Origin: Eubacteriaceae bacterium
GTDB taxonomy: Bacteria; Bacillota; Clostridia; Lachnospirales; Lachnospiraceae
Assembly (NCBI GenBank): GCA_910574915.1
Contig: CAJTCR010000019.1
Coordinates: 27,536-91,535, forward strand
DNA: 64,000 bases
Direction: 5' to 3'
The notes below the pieces were generated by a model, which saw nothing but the letters and a program-made list of their open reading frames with translations, was not told the DNA's origin and did not search any database. This document shows, one piece after another, positions 8,601 to 17,177 of this stretch. Each line of letters begins with the position of its first letter. The first letter of the stretch is position 1. The translations under genes were made by a program, and so were the position numbers.

Positions 8601-11600
8601 CACAAGGGCATTTCCAACATCCGCATTTTTGCCCTTTACGTTCCACTGCCCGGTCACATCCGAAAACTGTATGCCCATGACATTCCTATCAAACAGGTGC
8701 TGCGGCGTTTCAAAGGTGTCACGCATGAAATCCTCAAGGTACTCCGGCTTCACCCATGTTGCGCCGATACGAACCTCAATCTCGCTTGCGTCAAGCTCTT
8801 TTGGCTGCACCTGCGTGAGCGCCTGCACGTTTACGGTATATTCCGGGTGGCTCTCCGCATAGATTTTCGCCGTTTCCAGCTTGTCACGGACGTTTCCGCT
8901 TAAATACTCGTCCGCTGTTTCCCACTTATCCGTTACGGGATTCTGGAAAATAACCCCGGACAGTTCCTCTTTTATCGTATCAGTATCTTTCCCGGACAGT
9001 TCCGCCATATAGCCAAGGTCAACTTTTGCTTTCTCCGACAGGGACACCGCAAGGGCTTCGGCTGCCGTGTCAACGCTTGTGACAGCCTCCGCTTTTTTAA
9101 TGGTGCGCTTTGTGAACATATCCGCTTTGCCGGTAAATTTCCCTTCCTCGTCCGTCTTTTCAAGGGAACACAGCAGACAGTAGCTGCTGTCCTGATTAAA
9201 CGCCCTCTTGTTGCTCTGTGAATTGATACGCCCGTATTTTTTGGAAAAAGCATCATACAGGGAATTTAATTGCGCCTGCTTTTCCTGAATGACGGTATCC
9301 GAGTATTCCTGAAGCTGCACGCCTATCAACTCCTGTGTGCAGTCCCTTATTTCCACCATACCCTTAATGCGCTCCAGCATGGAGTCTTTCATATCCACAG
9401 GCTTCATAATAGAGTTTTCACGGTAATAAACTTTATCGTCCACAAGCGTATAACTGTAATTCTTTACGTCTGGGTCTGCCGGAATGGTCTGGTCTGCAAG
9501 TTCTCCCTCAAGCTCATCAAGCTCTGCTTCCTCAATCTCCCCGTCAATGCGGCTGACGGCTTCCCTTAACTGCTCCGCAAAGGGTCTTGTGGTGTCGGGC
9601 TGGCAGGTGCTTTCCATGCCGTAGGGACCGGAAACCATTTCCATCTTCCCCACAATCATTTCCGGGTGTCCGGCAAAATAGCTGTTCATGGCAATGCCGT
9701 TTTCATCTTCTGAAAGGTGTACCCATTCCGGCTCCAAATCCATAACCCTGTCACGTTTCTTTAAAAATAAAATATCAGAAGTGACTTCCGTCCCTGCATT
9801 TTCCTTAAAAGCAGTATTCGGCAGTCTGACCGCCCCTAAAAGCTCCGCCCTCTGTGCAAGGTACTTCCGCACTTCGGGGCTTTTCTTGTCCATCGTACCC
9901 TTGCTTGTCACAAAAGCAACCACGCCGCCCGGACGCACTTTGTCCAGCGTCTTTGCAAAAAAGTAATCGTGGATCAGGAAATTATTTTTGTCATACTGCC
10001 TGTCTGCCACCTTATACTGACCAAAAGGCACATTGCCCACCGCTACGTCAAAGAAATCGTTCGGATAGTCCGTTTTTTCAAAGCCGGAGATTTTAATATC
10101 CGCTTTTGGATAAAGCTGTTTTGCAATCCGCCCGGTAATCCCGTCCAGTTCCACGCCGTACAGTCTGCTCTCCTGCATCTTCCCCGGCAGCATACCGAAG
10201 AAATTCCCGATGCCCATTGCAGGCTCTAACACATTCCCTTTTTCAAAACCCATATTTTCTAAGGCTTCATAAATGCTGCGGATAATGACGGGGCTTGTGT
10301 AGTGGGCATTTAAGGTACTCTCCCTTGCGGAAGCGTATTCTGTATCGGACAGCAGGCTTTTTAATTCCTGATATTCCCCCGCCCATGCGCTTTTGCTTTC
10401 GTCAAAGGCATCGGCAAGACCGCCCCAGCCGACATACTGTGATAATATCTTCTGTTCCTCTGGTGTGGCAATACGGTTTTCGCCCTCAATCTTCTCAAGG
10501 GTGCGGATTGCTTCAATATTCCTTTTGAATTTTTCTTTTGCACCGCCAATACCGAGGGTATCGTCTGTAATGTGGAAATTGACAGCATTTGATTTATCAA
10601 TCTCCGCTGCTTTCTCCGGCTCTGCGTGTTCCTGTTCCCCAAAGTGCATTTTTTCTATGACAATATCATAGGGAAGCCCGTTTTTATCCCCCGGATATAC
10701 GGTTGATTCTGTGGTAACAGGCGGCTCCGTCAGGGTATTTTCTGTTTCCTGCGCTAACAGCCGTTCAAAATTCTCCCTGCTTTCTGCCCTGAAAATCGGA
10801 TAAAGCAGCTTCGGGTCACGGAGCTGCACTTCCATGTCAGAAATATTTTCAATGATAAACTCCGTCCCCTCAATGGTCACGGTATCGCCAATCTTGTAAT
10901 CTGGTTCAGCGTCTAACTTCTGGACATTATGTCCAGAAGTTTCCTGCTCCGGGACTGACAGCTCTTGCTCTTTCTGTGAGAATGCTTCCCAAACCCTCTC
11001 CGAAACAGCAGAAAAATAAGGAGATTCATCTTCCATGATTTCATACTCAATCTCCTTCAAATTTTCAAGGCTTTCTGCCCTTGTTATCTTTTCATGGTAT
11101 TTAAAATACAATGCTTCCCTGCCAAGAATACCTTCCAGACGCTCCAGCTCCGGCTCTGACATCCGTTCCCATATATCGTCCTTTTCCGTATGAATGGTAA
11201 AGCCTTCGCCGTCATCATGGTATTCAAGAGTATATTGCAGGGAATCATGCTCCCCACGAATGTCACATTCAAAGTCATATACCGTAGTCCGGGAACCTGC
11301 AAAATATTCCCTTCCAGTCATAACCAGATTCTGTATATCGTCTGCGGTCAGCGGCTTTTCTGCATGATCCTTTTTTATCTGCCCGTCGGAAACTGCCTTT
11401 GCACGTTCCACATATGCCCACTCTGCCGCTTCCTGCCTGTCGGTTTCCTTTTCAACCTGTTCCAGATATTCCCCGGCTTCTTCTCTTGTTGCAAACGTGT
11501 GTACCGTTCCGTCACTGTCATGGTAATATTCATCACGGATATCGTCCCAAATGGCAAAAAGTTTTAACTTTTTATCTTCTCCTGATGCAAAGGCATCGCT

Positions 11601-14600
11601 CGTTTCCGTGACAGAAAATTTTTTGTATGGTTCAACCTCGTTTTCTTTTGCCACCTGCTCCGCAAAGGCAAGCATGGCATCCACTTCTTTAGCTGCTTCT
11701 CCATTCTCCAGCTTTTCACGGACTGCGGCGGCATCAATGTCTGAAAAATCATCACTGCCCTCAAAACGTGAAAATACCTCCGCTTCGTGGCGGTCAATAT
11801 CCCGCATGGCTTCTATGTTTATGAAATCATCTTCTATTTCCGCCCTGTCCGGCTTATGGTCATACTCAAAGCGTGTATTTCCGTTTACCTCTGCATAGAA
11901 GAAAGCACTGTCCTCTATGGAATTGCCAAGCACATATACATCATCACCGGACTTCCATTCATCTGTTTTTATGCACTCCTGCCCGTCAATAAAAATGGTA
12001 TCGCTTAACTTTTGGACATCATGTCCAGAAGTTTCTTTCTGTGCCTGTTCCTTTTTGTATTCGCTCTGTTTCTGCATGGAGCTGAATACCATCTCATCAT
12101 ATCCGGTTACATCAATCAGGTCAGCATGGGTATCCATGTATTCCTGTGCCAGCTCACGGTTGAGAAAAAATCGGTTGTGTTCCGGATAAGGTATCAGAAG
12201 CCCGTCCTCTGCCGTTGTAACAAGGCGGTAACGCATACCCTCCCTGCCATCGGCATATTGGTGTGTGTAAAAACCTATCGACGGCTCTGAAAAATCTTCT
12301 GACGATTCCAGTGCAACCGTGGTTTTTTCCACGATTTCTACATCAACAGCAGCAAGTTCAGAAGCGTAATCTTCCCCGCTTTCCTTTGCCTCATCCAGTG
12401 TTTCCGATACGGAAACCGGGTCTGCATCTGTATTGTGGGTGTCATAAAGGGCATAACCACCTGTTTCCCTGTCAATCCAGAGAAACTCCCCATTAGGCAG
12501 CTTTGCGCTCCATTCCGTGGGCTGTCCGTTATCATCGTCCATGTCATGTACGATATGCCAGTCTAATTCCCCCTCGGAAGTATCTGAAATATCATTTTGC
12601 GCCTGTGCTGCAAGCTCTTTTTCATGTTCGATATATCTTCTTGCCTGGTTGATAAAGCCATTCAGTACCGCCGGGTGGGTATCCACTATCATATCCCTGT
12701 TTTCCCACATGGCATACGGCTCGATCTCCTTTGCCCATTCCTTATTTTCATCAGACAGGCGTGCATCCTGCTGTTTATGGGCTACAGTATTTGCAAGTAC
12801 ATAGCTTACACGGTCTATGCCATATTCCTTAATGACTTCCTCTGCGGTATCTTTCGGGAGCCGTCTGCCGTCAAACTTTTCAGCAATCTTCCTCTCTATG
12901 GCATCCTTACAGGCAGTCTTTGTGTCACGCTCTATCTTTGCCTGCGCCTTTTCAAGCTCTTTCTGCGCCTGTTCCTCTTTATATTCCGCATAGGCTTCTT
13001 TTCCTTTGGGGGATAAATATTTATCTTCCTGAATGAGTTTGCGGATACGCTTTTCCACAGCTTTCCACGGTAACAGCACAACCGCATAAGGTTTTGATAA
13101 ATTTCCCTTTTCCAGACTGATGCCCTTGAAATCATGATCCTCCCAACTGTGGTCAGCCCCGGCAAGCGCATGGGAACAGCCGCCCGTGCCATATTCATGC
13201 TTTAAGAAATCAGCCGCTTCTTTGCTGTCATGCCCCTCCATGAAATAATCATAAATACGGAATGAGCCATGATGAAAGCCGCTCCCGCCGCCGAGCCTGT
13301 GGTCTATCTCGTCCTGTGTAATAAAATCTTCTTTCTTCACTTCCACATGGTCAGATACCGGGAATGTTTTCTTCTGTAAAAGCAGGTTGTCAAGCTCTGC
13401 CCGCAGTTCCTCTTTGGACATAATGGAACGGAAACGCAGCTTTTTCTCTCCGCTTTCAATCTGTGCCAGTGCCTTATCCATATGGGAAGCTGCCATATCC
13501 ACACCCTCCGGCGTTGACAGGATATCCACTAACCTTGCATGGGAATCCGGATAATTTGCAGCTTTCATTTCCAGTTCTTCGGGCATTTCCCCCATGCCGT
13601 CACGGAAAAAGAAATACAGATGGTTTGCAATACGGCTGCGCTCCACCTCGTCTACAAGGTAGGCTTCATTTGCGCCCATATAAACGCCGTTTTCCACCTG
13701 TGAACGTATCTCCTTTTCAATCTCCTGCCAGCCCATTGTAAGCACCGGGCGTTCCAATGCGGACGTACCATGTCCGATGCTCATACCCTGTTCATCAAAC
13801 CACACGGATACCTGTTTTCCCTCAAATTCAAATCCCTTTCCGGTAGTGCCATATTCCTTTTTCAGAAATTCCGCCATTTCCTCCGGTGTCTTGCCCTGCT
13901 GATACTTGGCATAGATGCGCTTGCGGCTGTTTTCCCTGCCGCCCCCGCTTCTTAGTATTGTGTCAATCTGCTCTTTAGGCATGGCTTCTTTTTTCGGTTC
14001 GTGGACTGGTTTTTCTGTTGAAACAATGCCCTGCTCTGCCTCTTTCATGGCGATACTGCCTACCTGCTCCGTAAACATGGAAAACAGGTCAAGCTGCTGG
14101 TACATCCCGTTTGTGTCAATCTGCTCCGCTTTTTCCCCCGGAAGCAGGTATACATCATCTTCGATATAGGAATTGACAAAGAAACGGGCATCCTCCCATG
14201 ACAAAAGGGTTTCGTTTTCTGCCCCTGCCTTTCCGGTCATGTTGATATGAAGCCCCTCGTCGTCAGCATGGAATCCTATGGAAGCGCCCGCCACCTCCAG
14301 CCCGTAATATGTTCCGGAATGGAAACAGTTCTTAAAATATTCCGTTTGCAGTGCTGCATCCTGCTCCATTGCAAAATAGCCTGCAATCTCCGGTCTTTTA
14401 TGGATTAGGAAATGATCAGAGCATAAAAGCCCTTTCTGAATCTCCATCGCTTTTTCTGCAAAGTCCAGATTCTCCAAAAAAGAGCCGGATAATGAATTTT
14501 CCCCGCTGGTGCGGTCATTATCCGGCTTTTCCGTTTCCATATTCAGTTGTGTTTCACCGCTTACAGGCTGTATACCAGCTCCGTCAGTACGGTTTCCTCC

Positions 14601-15893
14601 GCCGAGTGTCTGATTGCGTTCATCTTCGCCACCCATTTCATCTGGTCGGACGCTTTCAGCGCCTCGTCCACTCCCTCGGCTTTTGCCATCTGCTCCGTCA
14701 GGAAGTCCATTCTCTCCTCCGCCTGCTCCTGTATTTTCAGACAGTGCGCTTTCAGTCTGCCCGTCAGCAGAAGCCCGCTGTAAATCCCCCTCCGGTGTTC
14801 CTCCAGATAATTCCTGTGCATCAGCCCGTACTTGGTCAGCGGCTCCTCCGGCTCGCTGTCCGGTATCAGGTTGGGTATCAGATAGTCCCCGTTCTTCTCG
14901 TATGTCAGTTCCATGTGCAATGCCCTCCGTTTCTATATTTTTAACAGTCTGTTCCCCTGTCACATATATGGGTATATCCGTTCTTGTCTGCAAATCGCTT
15001 TCATGCTTTAAAGCATTATAGCGTGGCTCTGGCGTATTTGCAAGCACTTTTTCAGGATTTTTTTCAGTATTGTCGGTCTGTACCCCGTTCGCCTTTTCTT
15101 TTGCCTTATTTCGGGCAATATGGCGGTCATAAGCTGCGACCGTTTTTTCTATTTCTATCAGGAGGGGCTTGCATATATCCGTAGTGGCATTGCCAATCAC
15201 GGATAACGCATTTGTCGTGTTAAACTCGCTGATATAGTCAAAATTCAGTTCGTCCTTCCACAAGTCCATGTCAGCGCCGCACCGGGACAGCAGGGTATAG
15301 GCAATGCTTGCGGAAAGTGTTTCCCTAAGCCGCAGCCCCACGTTCAATTCGTCAAGTTCCTCTAAGAAACTGCCCTCCTTTGCATAGGACATATCCTGCA
15401 TCAGTTCCCCGTAATAATCTTCCGCAATCCTTTCTGCAATCTCTATGAGCCTGCTTTCAAAGGAATTACTGCTGTCTGTTGCACCATAGGTCTTTTCAAG
15501 CTGTGCCAGCACAGTGTCCTTATGTTCCTCCCGCATTTCCCATAAATACGGGTCTTTGCCTATCCTCCTTGCCTTATGCACGTCTGACACGTCAAAAACG
15601 TATTTCAGCCTTGGGCGTTCACTTTTCCTGTCAAAAAGCGCAATCCCCTTTGCCCCACGGTTTACCCAGCAGTACATTTTTTCATTCCATAGCTGCATCG
15701 TGGCACAGGCATTGGCATCCGGTCTCTGCGCATAGATAAGCATCTGGTCCTCAAACGGATAACGGTACAGCCTTGCGGCAGTGGTCAGGTATTTTGCCCA
15801 TTCTTCCCCGTTCTTTGACATCTGCCCTGCGGTTTCCTCTGCAAGCATGGAGATTTCATGGTACTTCTTTGAAACATAATATTGTTCAGCCAT
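5646..15893 (-). CDS. Giant ArdC-like / N6-DNA methylase / SNF2-type helicase protein
   Basis: A 3415-residue protein. The ATG at 15893 follows AAGGAGGGTGCGG. The N-terminus resembles ArdC/LtrC antirestriction domains (residues 1-150). A module of about 110 residues ending in a FLKxEYGTxG-type segment occurs twice (near 650 and 865), and YodL/LPD-like segments follow. A class I methylase domain starts near 1888 (EPAMGIGNFFG) with NVPFG near 1955 instead of NPPF/Y. A superfamily 2 helicase has HCVGAGKT near 2556, DESHNYKN near 2720 and QQEGRILRQGN near 3048. The C-terminus is coiled coil. Such proteins are common in Lachnospiraceae ICEs and probably protect or remodel transferred DNA (inference). 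Three palindromic repeats lie in frame (5818, 10915, 12007). Confidence 0.85.
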   Translation of the reverse strand: MAEQYYVSKKYHEISMLAEETAGQMSKNGEEWAKYLTTAARLYRYPFEDQMLIYAQRPDANACATMQLWNEKMYCWVNRGAKGIALFDRKSERPRLKYVFDVSDVHKARRIGKDPYLWEMREEHKDTVLAQLEKTYGATDSSNSFESRLIEIAERIAEDYYGELMQDMSYAKEGSFLEELDELNVGLRLRETLSASIAYTLLSRCGADMDLWKDELNFDYISEFNTTNALSVIGNATTDICKPLLIEIEKTVAAYDRHIARNKAKEKANGVQTDNTEKNPEKVLANTPEPRYNALKHESDLQTRTDIPIYVTGEQTVKNIETEGIAHGTDIREERGLSDTQPDTGQRAGGAADQVRADAQELSGGTPEGDLQRASADGQTESALSENTGAGGGENGLPDGADGKSRGSGRGAESVRPDEMGGEDERNQTLGGGNRTDGAGIQPVSGETQLNMETEKPDNDRTSGENSLSGSFLENLDFAEKAMEIQKGLLCSDHFLIHKRPEIAGYFAMEQDAALQTEYFKNCFHSGTYYGLEVAGASIGFHADDEGLHINMTGKAGAENETLLSWEDARFFVNSYIEDDVYLLPGEKAEQIDTNGMYQQLDLFSMFTEQVGSIAMKEAEQGIVSTEKPVHEPKKEAMPKEQIDTILRSGGGRENSRKRIYAKYQQGKTPEEMAEFLKKEYGTTGKGFEFEGKQVSVWFDEQGMSIGHGTSALERPVLTMGWQEIEKEIRSQVENGVYMGANEAYLVDEVERSRIANHLYFFFRDGMGEMPEELEMKAANYPDSHARLVDILSTPEGVDMAASHMDKALAQIESGEKKLRFRSIMSKEELRAELDNLLLQKKTFPVSDHVEVKKEDFITQDEIDHRLGGGSGFHHGSFRIYDYFMEGHDSKEAADFLKHEYGTGGCSHALAGADHSWEDHDFKGISLEKGNLSKPYAVVLLPWKAVEKRIRKLIQEDKYLSPKGKEAYAEYKEEQAQKELEKAQAKIERDTKTACKDAIERKIAEKFDGRRLPKDTAEEVIKEYGIDRVSYVLANTVAHKQQDARLSDENKEWAKEIEPYAMWENRDMIVDTHPAVLNGFINQARRYIEHEKELAAQAQNDISDTSEGELDWHIVHDMDDDNGQPTEWSAKLPNGEFLWIDRETGGYALYDTHNTDADPVSVSETLDEAKESGEDYASELAAVDVEIVEKTTVALESSEDFSEPSIGFYTHQYADGREGMRYRLVTTAEDGLLIPYPEHNRFFLNRELAQEYMDTHADLIDVTGYDEMVFSSMQKQSEYKKEQAQKETSGHDVQKLSDTIFIDGQECIKTDEWKSGDDVYVLGNSIEDSAFFYAEVNGNTRFEYDHKPDRAEIEDDFINIEAMRDIDRHEAEVFSRFEGSDDFSDIDAAAVREKLENGEAAKEVDAMLAFAEQVAKENEVEPYKKFSVTETSDAFASGEDKKLKLFAIWDDIRDEYYHDSDGTVHTFATREEAGEYLEQVEKETDRQEAAEWAYVERAKAVSDGQIKKDHAEKPLTADDIQNLVMTGREYFAGSRTTVYDFECDIRGEHDSLQYTLEYHDDGEGFTIHTEKDDIWERMSEPELERLEGILGREALYFKYHEKITRAESLENLKEIEYEIMEDESPYFSAVSERVWEAFSQKEQELSVPEQETSGHNVQKLDAEPDYKIGDTVTIEGTEFIIENISDMEVQLRDPKLLYPIFRAESRENFERLLAQETENTLTEPPVTTESTVYPGDKNGLPYDIVIEKMHFGEQEHAEPEKAAEIDKSNAVNFHITDDTLGIGGAKEKFKRNIEAIRTLEKIEGENRIATPEEQKILSQYVGWGGLADAFDESKSAWAGEYQELKSLLSDTEYASARESTLNAHYTSPVIIRSIYEALENMGFEKGNVLEPAMGIGNFFGMLPGKMQESRLYGVELDGITGRIAKQLYPKADIKISGFEKTDYPNDFFDVAVGNVPFGQYKVADRQYDKNNFLIHDYFFAKTLDKVRPGGVVAFVTSKGTMDKKSPEVRKYLAQRAELLGAVRLPNTAFKENAGTEVTSDILFLKKRDRVMDLEPEWVHLSEDENGIAMNSYFAGHPEMIVGKMEMVSGPYGMESTCQPDTTRPFAEQLREAVSRIDGEIEEAELDELEGELADQTIPADPDVKNYSYTLVDDKVYYRENSIMKPVDMKDSMLERIKGMVEIRDCTQELIGVQLQEYSDTVIQEKQAQLNSLYDAFSKKYGRINSQSNKRAFNQDSSYCLLCSLEKTDEEGKFTGKADMFTKRTIKKAEAVTSVDTAAEALAVSLSEKAKVDLGYMAELSGKDTDTIKEELSGVIFQNPVTDKWETADEYLSGNVRDKLETAKIYAESHPEYTVNVQALTQVQPKELDASEIEVRIGATWVKPEYLEDFMRDTFETPQHLFDRNVMGIQFSDVTGQWNVKGKNADVGNALVNMTYGTGRRNAYQILEDSLNLKDSRVYDTITEDGKEKRVLNKKETTLAAQKQDTIREAFKDWIFRDPDRRQDLVAKYNKLFNSTRPREYDGAHLKFPGMTPDIELKPHQKNAVAHVLYGDNTLLAHCVGAGKTFEMTAAAMESKRLGLCQKSLFVVPNHLTEQWASDFLRLYPGANILAATKKDFEPANRKKFCSRIATGDYDAVIIGHSQFEKIPLSIERQEAMIERQISEIELAIEQAKADNGERYTIKQMEKTRKSLSARLEKLNDTSRKDNVVTFEQLGVDRLFVDESHNYKNLFLYTKMRNVAGIAQTEAQKSSDMFAKCQYLDEITGGKGVTFATGTPISNSMTELYTNMRYLQYGTLQKLGLGHFDSWAASFGETQTAIELAPEGTGYRAKTRFAKFFNLPELIALFKESADIQTPDMLKLPVPEAEYENVVLKPSEYQQDMVSSLAERAEAVRNRLVEPHQDNMLKITNDGRKLALDQRLINDMLPDNETSKAATCVEKAFAIWEQTKEQKSTQLLFCDLSTPKGDGTFNVYEDIKNKLVGKGVPPEEIAFIHEANTETRKAELFGKVRSGQVRFLLGSTQKMGAGTNVQDRLIALHHLDVPWRPSDIEQQEGRILRQGNLNPKVKIFRYVTENTFDSYSWQVIENKQKFISQIMTSKSPVRSCEDVDEAALTYAEVKALATGNPYIKQKMDLDIQVSKLKLMKANHTSQKYRLEDNIAKHYPQQIAILKERISGMTADIQTAKANLPADKEQFFMKVGDKAYTDKKEAGAALVEMCKEMKTVNVPATVGEYAGFKMAVSFDSFNHKFVMNLKGQLSHNLEIGSDPFGNIARINHALESMPKDLDNAKVKLENVERQLETAKSEVTKPFAQEAELKEKLDRLSALNALLNMDENGNDAQVGNEMPKQPTADTLEHNDQRQKQATENGSQHGLKLAAGNTDKTAKASLKEKLETYKEQVAGMGNAGTDKTKGKEAVI
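5818..5844. repeat. Degenerate palindromic repeat copy in giant gene
   Basis: Diverged 27-bp copy read as ADTLEHNDQ on the minus strand, in the same frame as the other coding copies. Confidence 0.4.
10915..10941. repeat. Perfect 27-bp palindromic repeat in giant gene
   Basis: AACTTCTGGACAT, a central T at 10928, then the exact 13-base reverse complement. Translated on the minus strand as ETSGHNVQKL inside a linker between domains. Confidence 0.9.
12007..12033. repeat. Palindromic repeat copy in giant gene
   Basis: One mismatch between the 13-bp arms around a central C at 12020. Read as ETSGHDVQKL in the same frame as the copy at 10915. Confidence 0.85.
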
Positions 15894-15904
15894 CCGCACC
15901 CTCC

Positions 15905-16252
15905 TTAATCATAAAACCCGTTTTCCTCAATGCCTTTTTCCAGAATGGACGCTACCAGCGTATCCAGCTCCACGCCGTTTATTTCGCTGACCACGATCAG
16001 CTTTGCAAGGGTATTTTTTTCCACCGGGATCGTATAGCGTTCCTGATCCGGACACAGTTCACGCACACAGACACCGAGCGCATCCGCAATCTGGCAGAGC
16101 GTGGTTATGTCTGCCTCACGGATGCCCGCCATGATGTCCAGCAGTGTATCCTCACGGACACCGGACAATGCCGCCAAACCCGGTATGCCCATATCCATGT
16201 CTTTCATGGTATATAAAATCTTATCGCCTGTACTTAAAACTCCTGTTCCCAT
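15905..16252 (-). CDS. XRE-like helix-turn-helix protein
   Basis: A 115-residue protein with a helix-turn-helix around residues 25-70 (LAALSGVREDTLLDIMAG...TLCQIADALGV), typical of Cro/CI-type regulators. A short C-terminal helical part contains EKNTLAKLIVVSEINGVELDTLVASILEKG. The ATG at 16252 follows GGGGGATTGGCA; a TTG six bases upstream is the alternative. It lies 11 bp upstream of the giant gene and is probably co-transcribed with it. It probably regulates an ICE transcription unit, but no operator is assigned. Confidence 0.65.
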   Translation of the reverse strand: MGTGVLSTGDKILYTMKDMDMGIPGLAALSGVREDTLLDIMAGIREADITTLCQIADALGVCVRELCPDQERYTIPVEKNTLAKLIVVSEINGVELDTLVASILEKGIEENGFYD

Positions 16253-16263
16253 TGCCAATCCCC

Positions 16264-16551
16264 CTATTCTGCCTTGTTCCCGAAAGAAAAAGCCGTGTTT
16301 TCTTTCGCTTTTGTTGCTGTAAACTTCGCTTTCACTTCCGCAACCTTAGACTCCAGAACCGAGAACATGGCTTCCACCTGTTCCGGTGTATAGCCATAAG
16401 CCGACCTGTTGGCAAGGTTCTCAATCCTGCCGATGGCATCAATCGCCTTGTTCATGCGGTACTCCCCAAGACGGATAAATTTCTCCGCTTTTGTTTCTTC
16501 TGCCTTTTCCGCAGATACGTTTACTGTTGCATTTTCCATAATTTCACTCAT
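16264..16551 (-). CDS. Small ICE protein of unknown function
   Basis: A 95-residue protein, helical and charged, with Ala/Glu/Lys-rich ends. The core (FIRLGEYRMNKAIDAIGRIENLANRSAYGYTPEQVEAMFSVLESKVAEVKAKF) looks like two or three amphipathic helices. It has no signal peptide or known catalytic motif. The ATG at 16551 is about 8 bases from GGAGG; in-frame ATGs at 16557 and 16566 are alternatives. It ends 11 bp before the XRE-like gene, so the two are likely translated from one message. The function is not recognised. Confidence 0.6.
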   Translation of the reverse strand: MSEIMENATVNVSAEKAEETKAEKFIRLGEYRMNKAIDAIGRIENLANRSAYGYTPEQVEAMFSVLESKVAEVKAKFTATKAKENTAFSFGNKAE

Positions 16552-16635
16552 TGTCATATCCTCCATTTTTCATAAAATCTAAGGGCATACAGATTTTCTC
16601 GTATGCCCCGTGGTTCCTGTATGCTTTTATCATGC

Positions 16636-17175
16636 TTATGATAAGTCCGCATCACTGCCAGCCGTCCGGCTGCTGTTGATATATTCAACAAGATCGTTCG
16701 GGAATCCGCCTTCCAGTACCTCCCGGATGTCATTGATACACTGCTGAAGAAGCTCCCCGTCGCTGTTCCACCCTTCACAGGCATTTTTGATTTCCCTGAT
16801 ACGGTCTGCATTTGATATTTTTCTTTTCCTTGTAAGTTTTTCAACCCCTGCAATCCGGCTGTCCGTAATAATCCCGATATTTTCAATCCCTTCAAGGATA
16901 TATCTGAGGAATCCGGCTTCGTTCGCAGTCAGGTATATCCCCCGTACCGCAGTATTTTCTTCCCCGTCCACGTCAGCAGAACCGGGTCCGTCACTTCCGG
17001 AAGGAACGCTTTCCTCCTGACCGGGAAAATATTCTTCCCAAAATCCGTCATCTGGTTCCATGTCTGGTACAGGCTTCCCGCATCTGTCATTATACTTTTT
17101 TACGGCAAATGCCGCAGCGGAAATGACAGCCCCCACCGCAGCCATGCTGAATAAAATTTTTCCTGTTTTTTTCAT
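16636..17175 (-). CDS. Membrane-anchored ICE protein of unknown function
   Basis: About 179 residues. A basic N-terminus and a hydrophobic stretch (ILFSMAAVGAVISAAAFAV, residues 6-24) form a signal anchor. An acidic Gly/Ser-rich linker and a helical C-terminal domain with a charged KLTRKRKISNADRIREIK segment follow. The ATG at 17175 is used; a TTG at 17181 overlaps the topB stop and is an alternative. Its position directly after topB suggests co-expression with the transfer genes. The enzymatic role is unknown. Confidence 0.6.
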   Translation of the reverse strand: MKKTGKILFSMAAVGAVISAAAFAVKKYNDRCGKPVPDMEPDDGFWEEYFPGQEESVPSGSDGPGSADVDGEENTAVRGIYLTANEAGFLRYILEGIENIGIITDSRIAGVEKLTRKRKISNADRIREIKNACEGWNSDGELLQQCINDIREVLEGGFPNDLVEYINSSRTAGSDADLS

Positions 17176-17177
17176 TT

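Noticed and set aside
14351..14944. 197-residue plus-strand ORF
   Set aside because: Lies antisense inside the giant gene, Pro/Arg/His-rich, and has no start signals; shadow of the coding strand.
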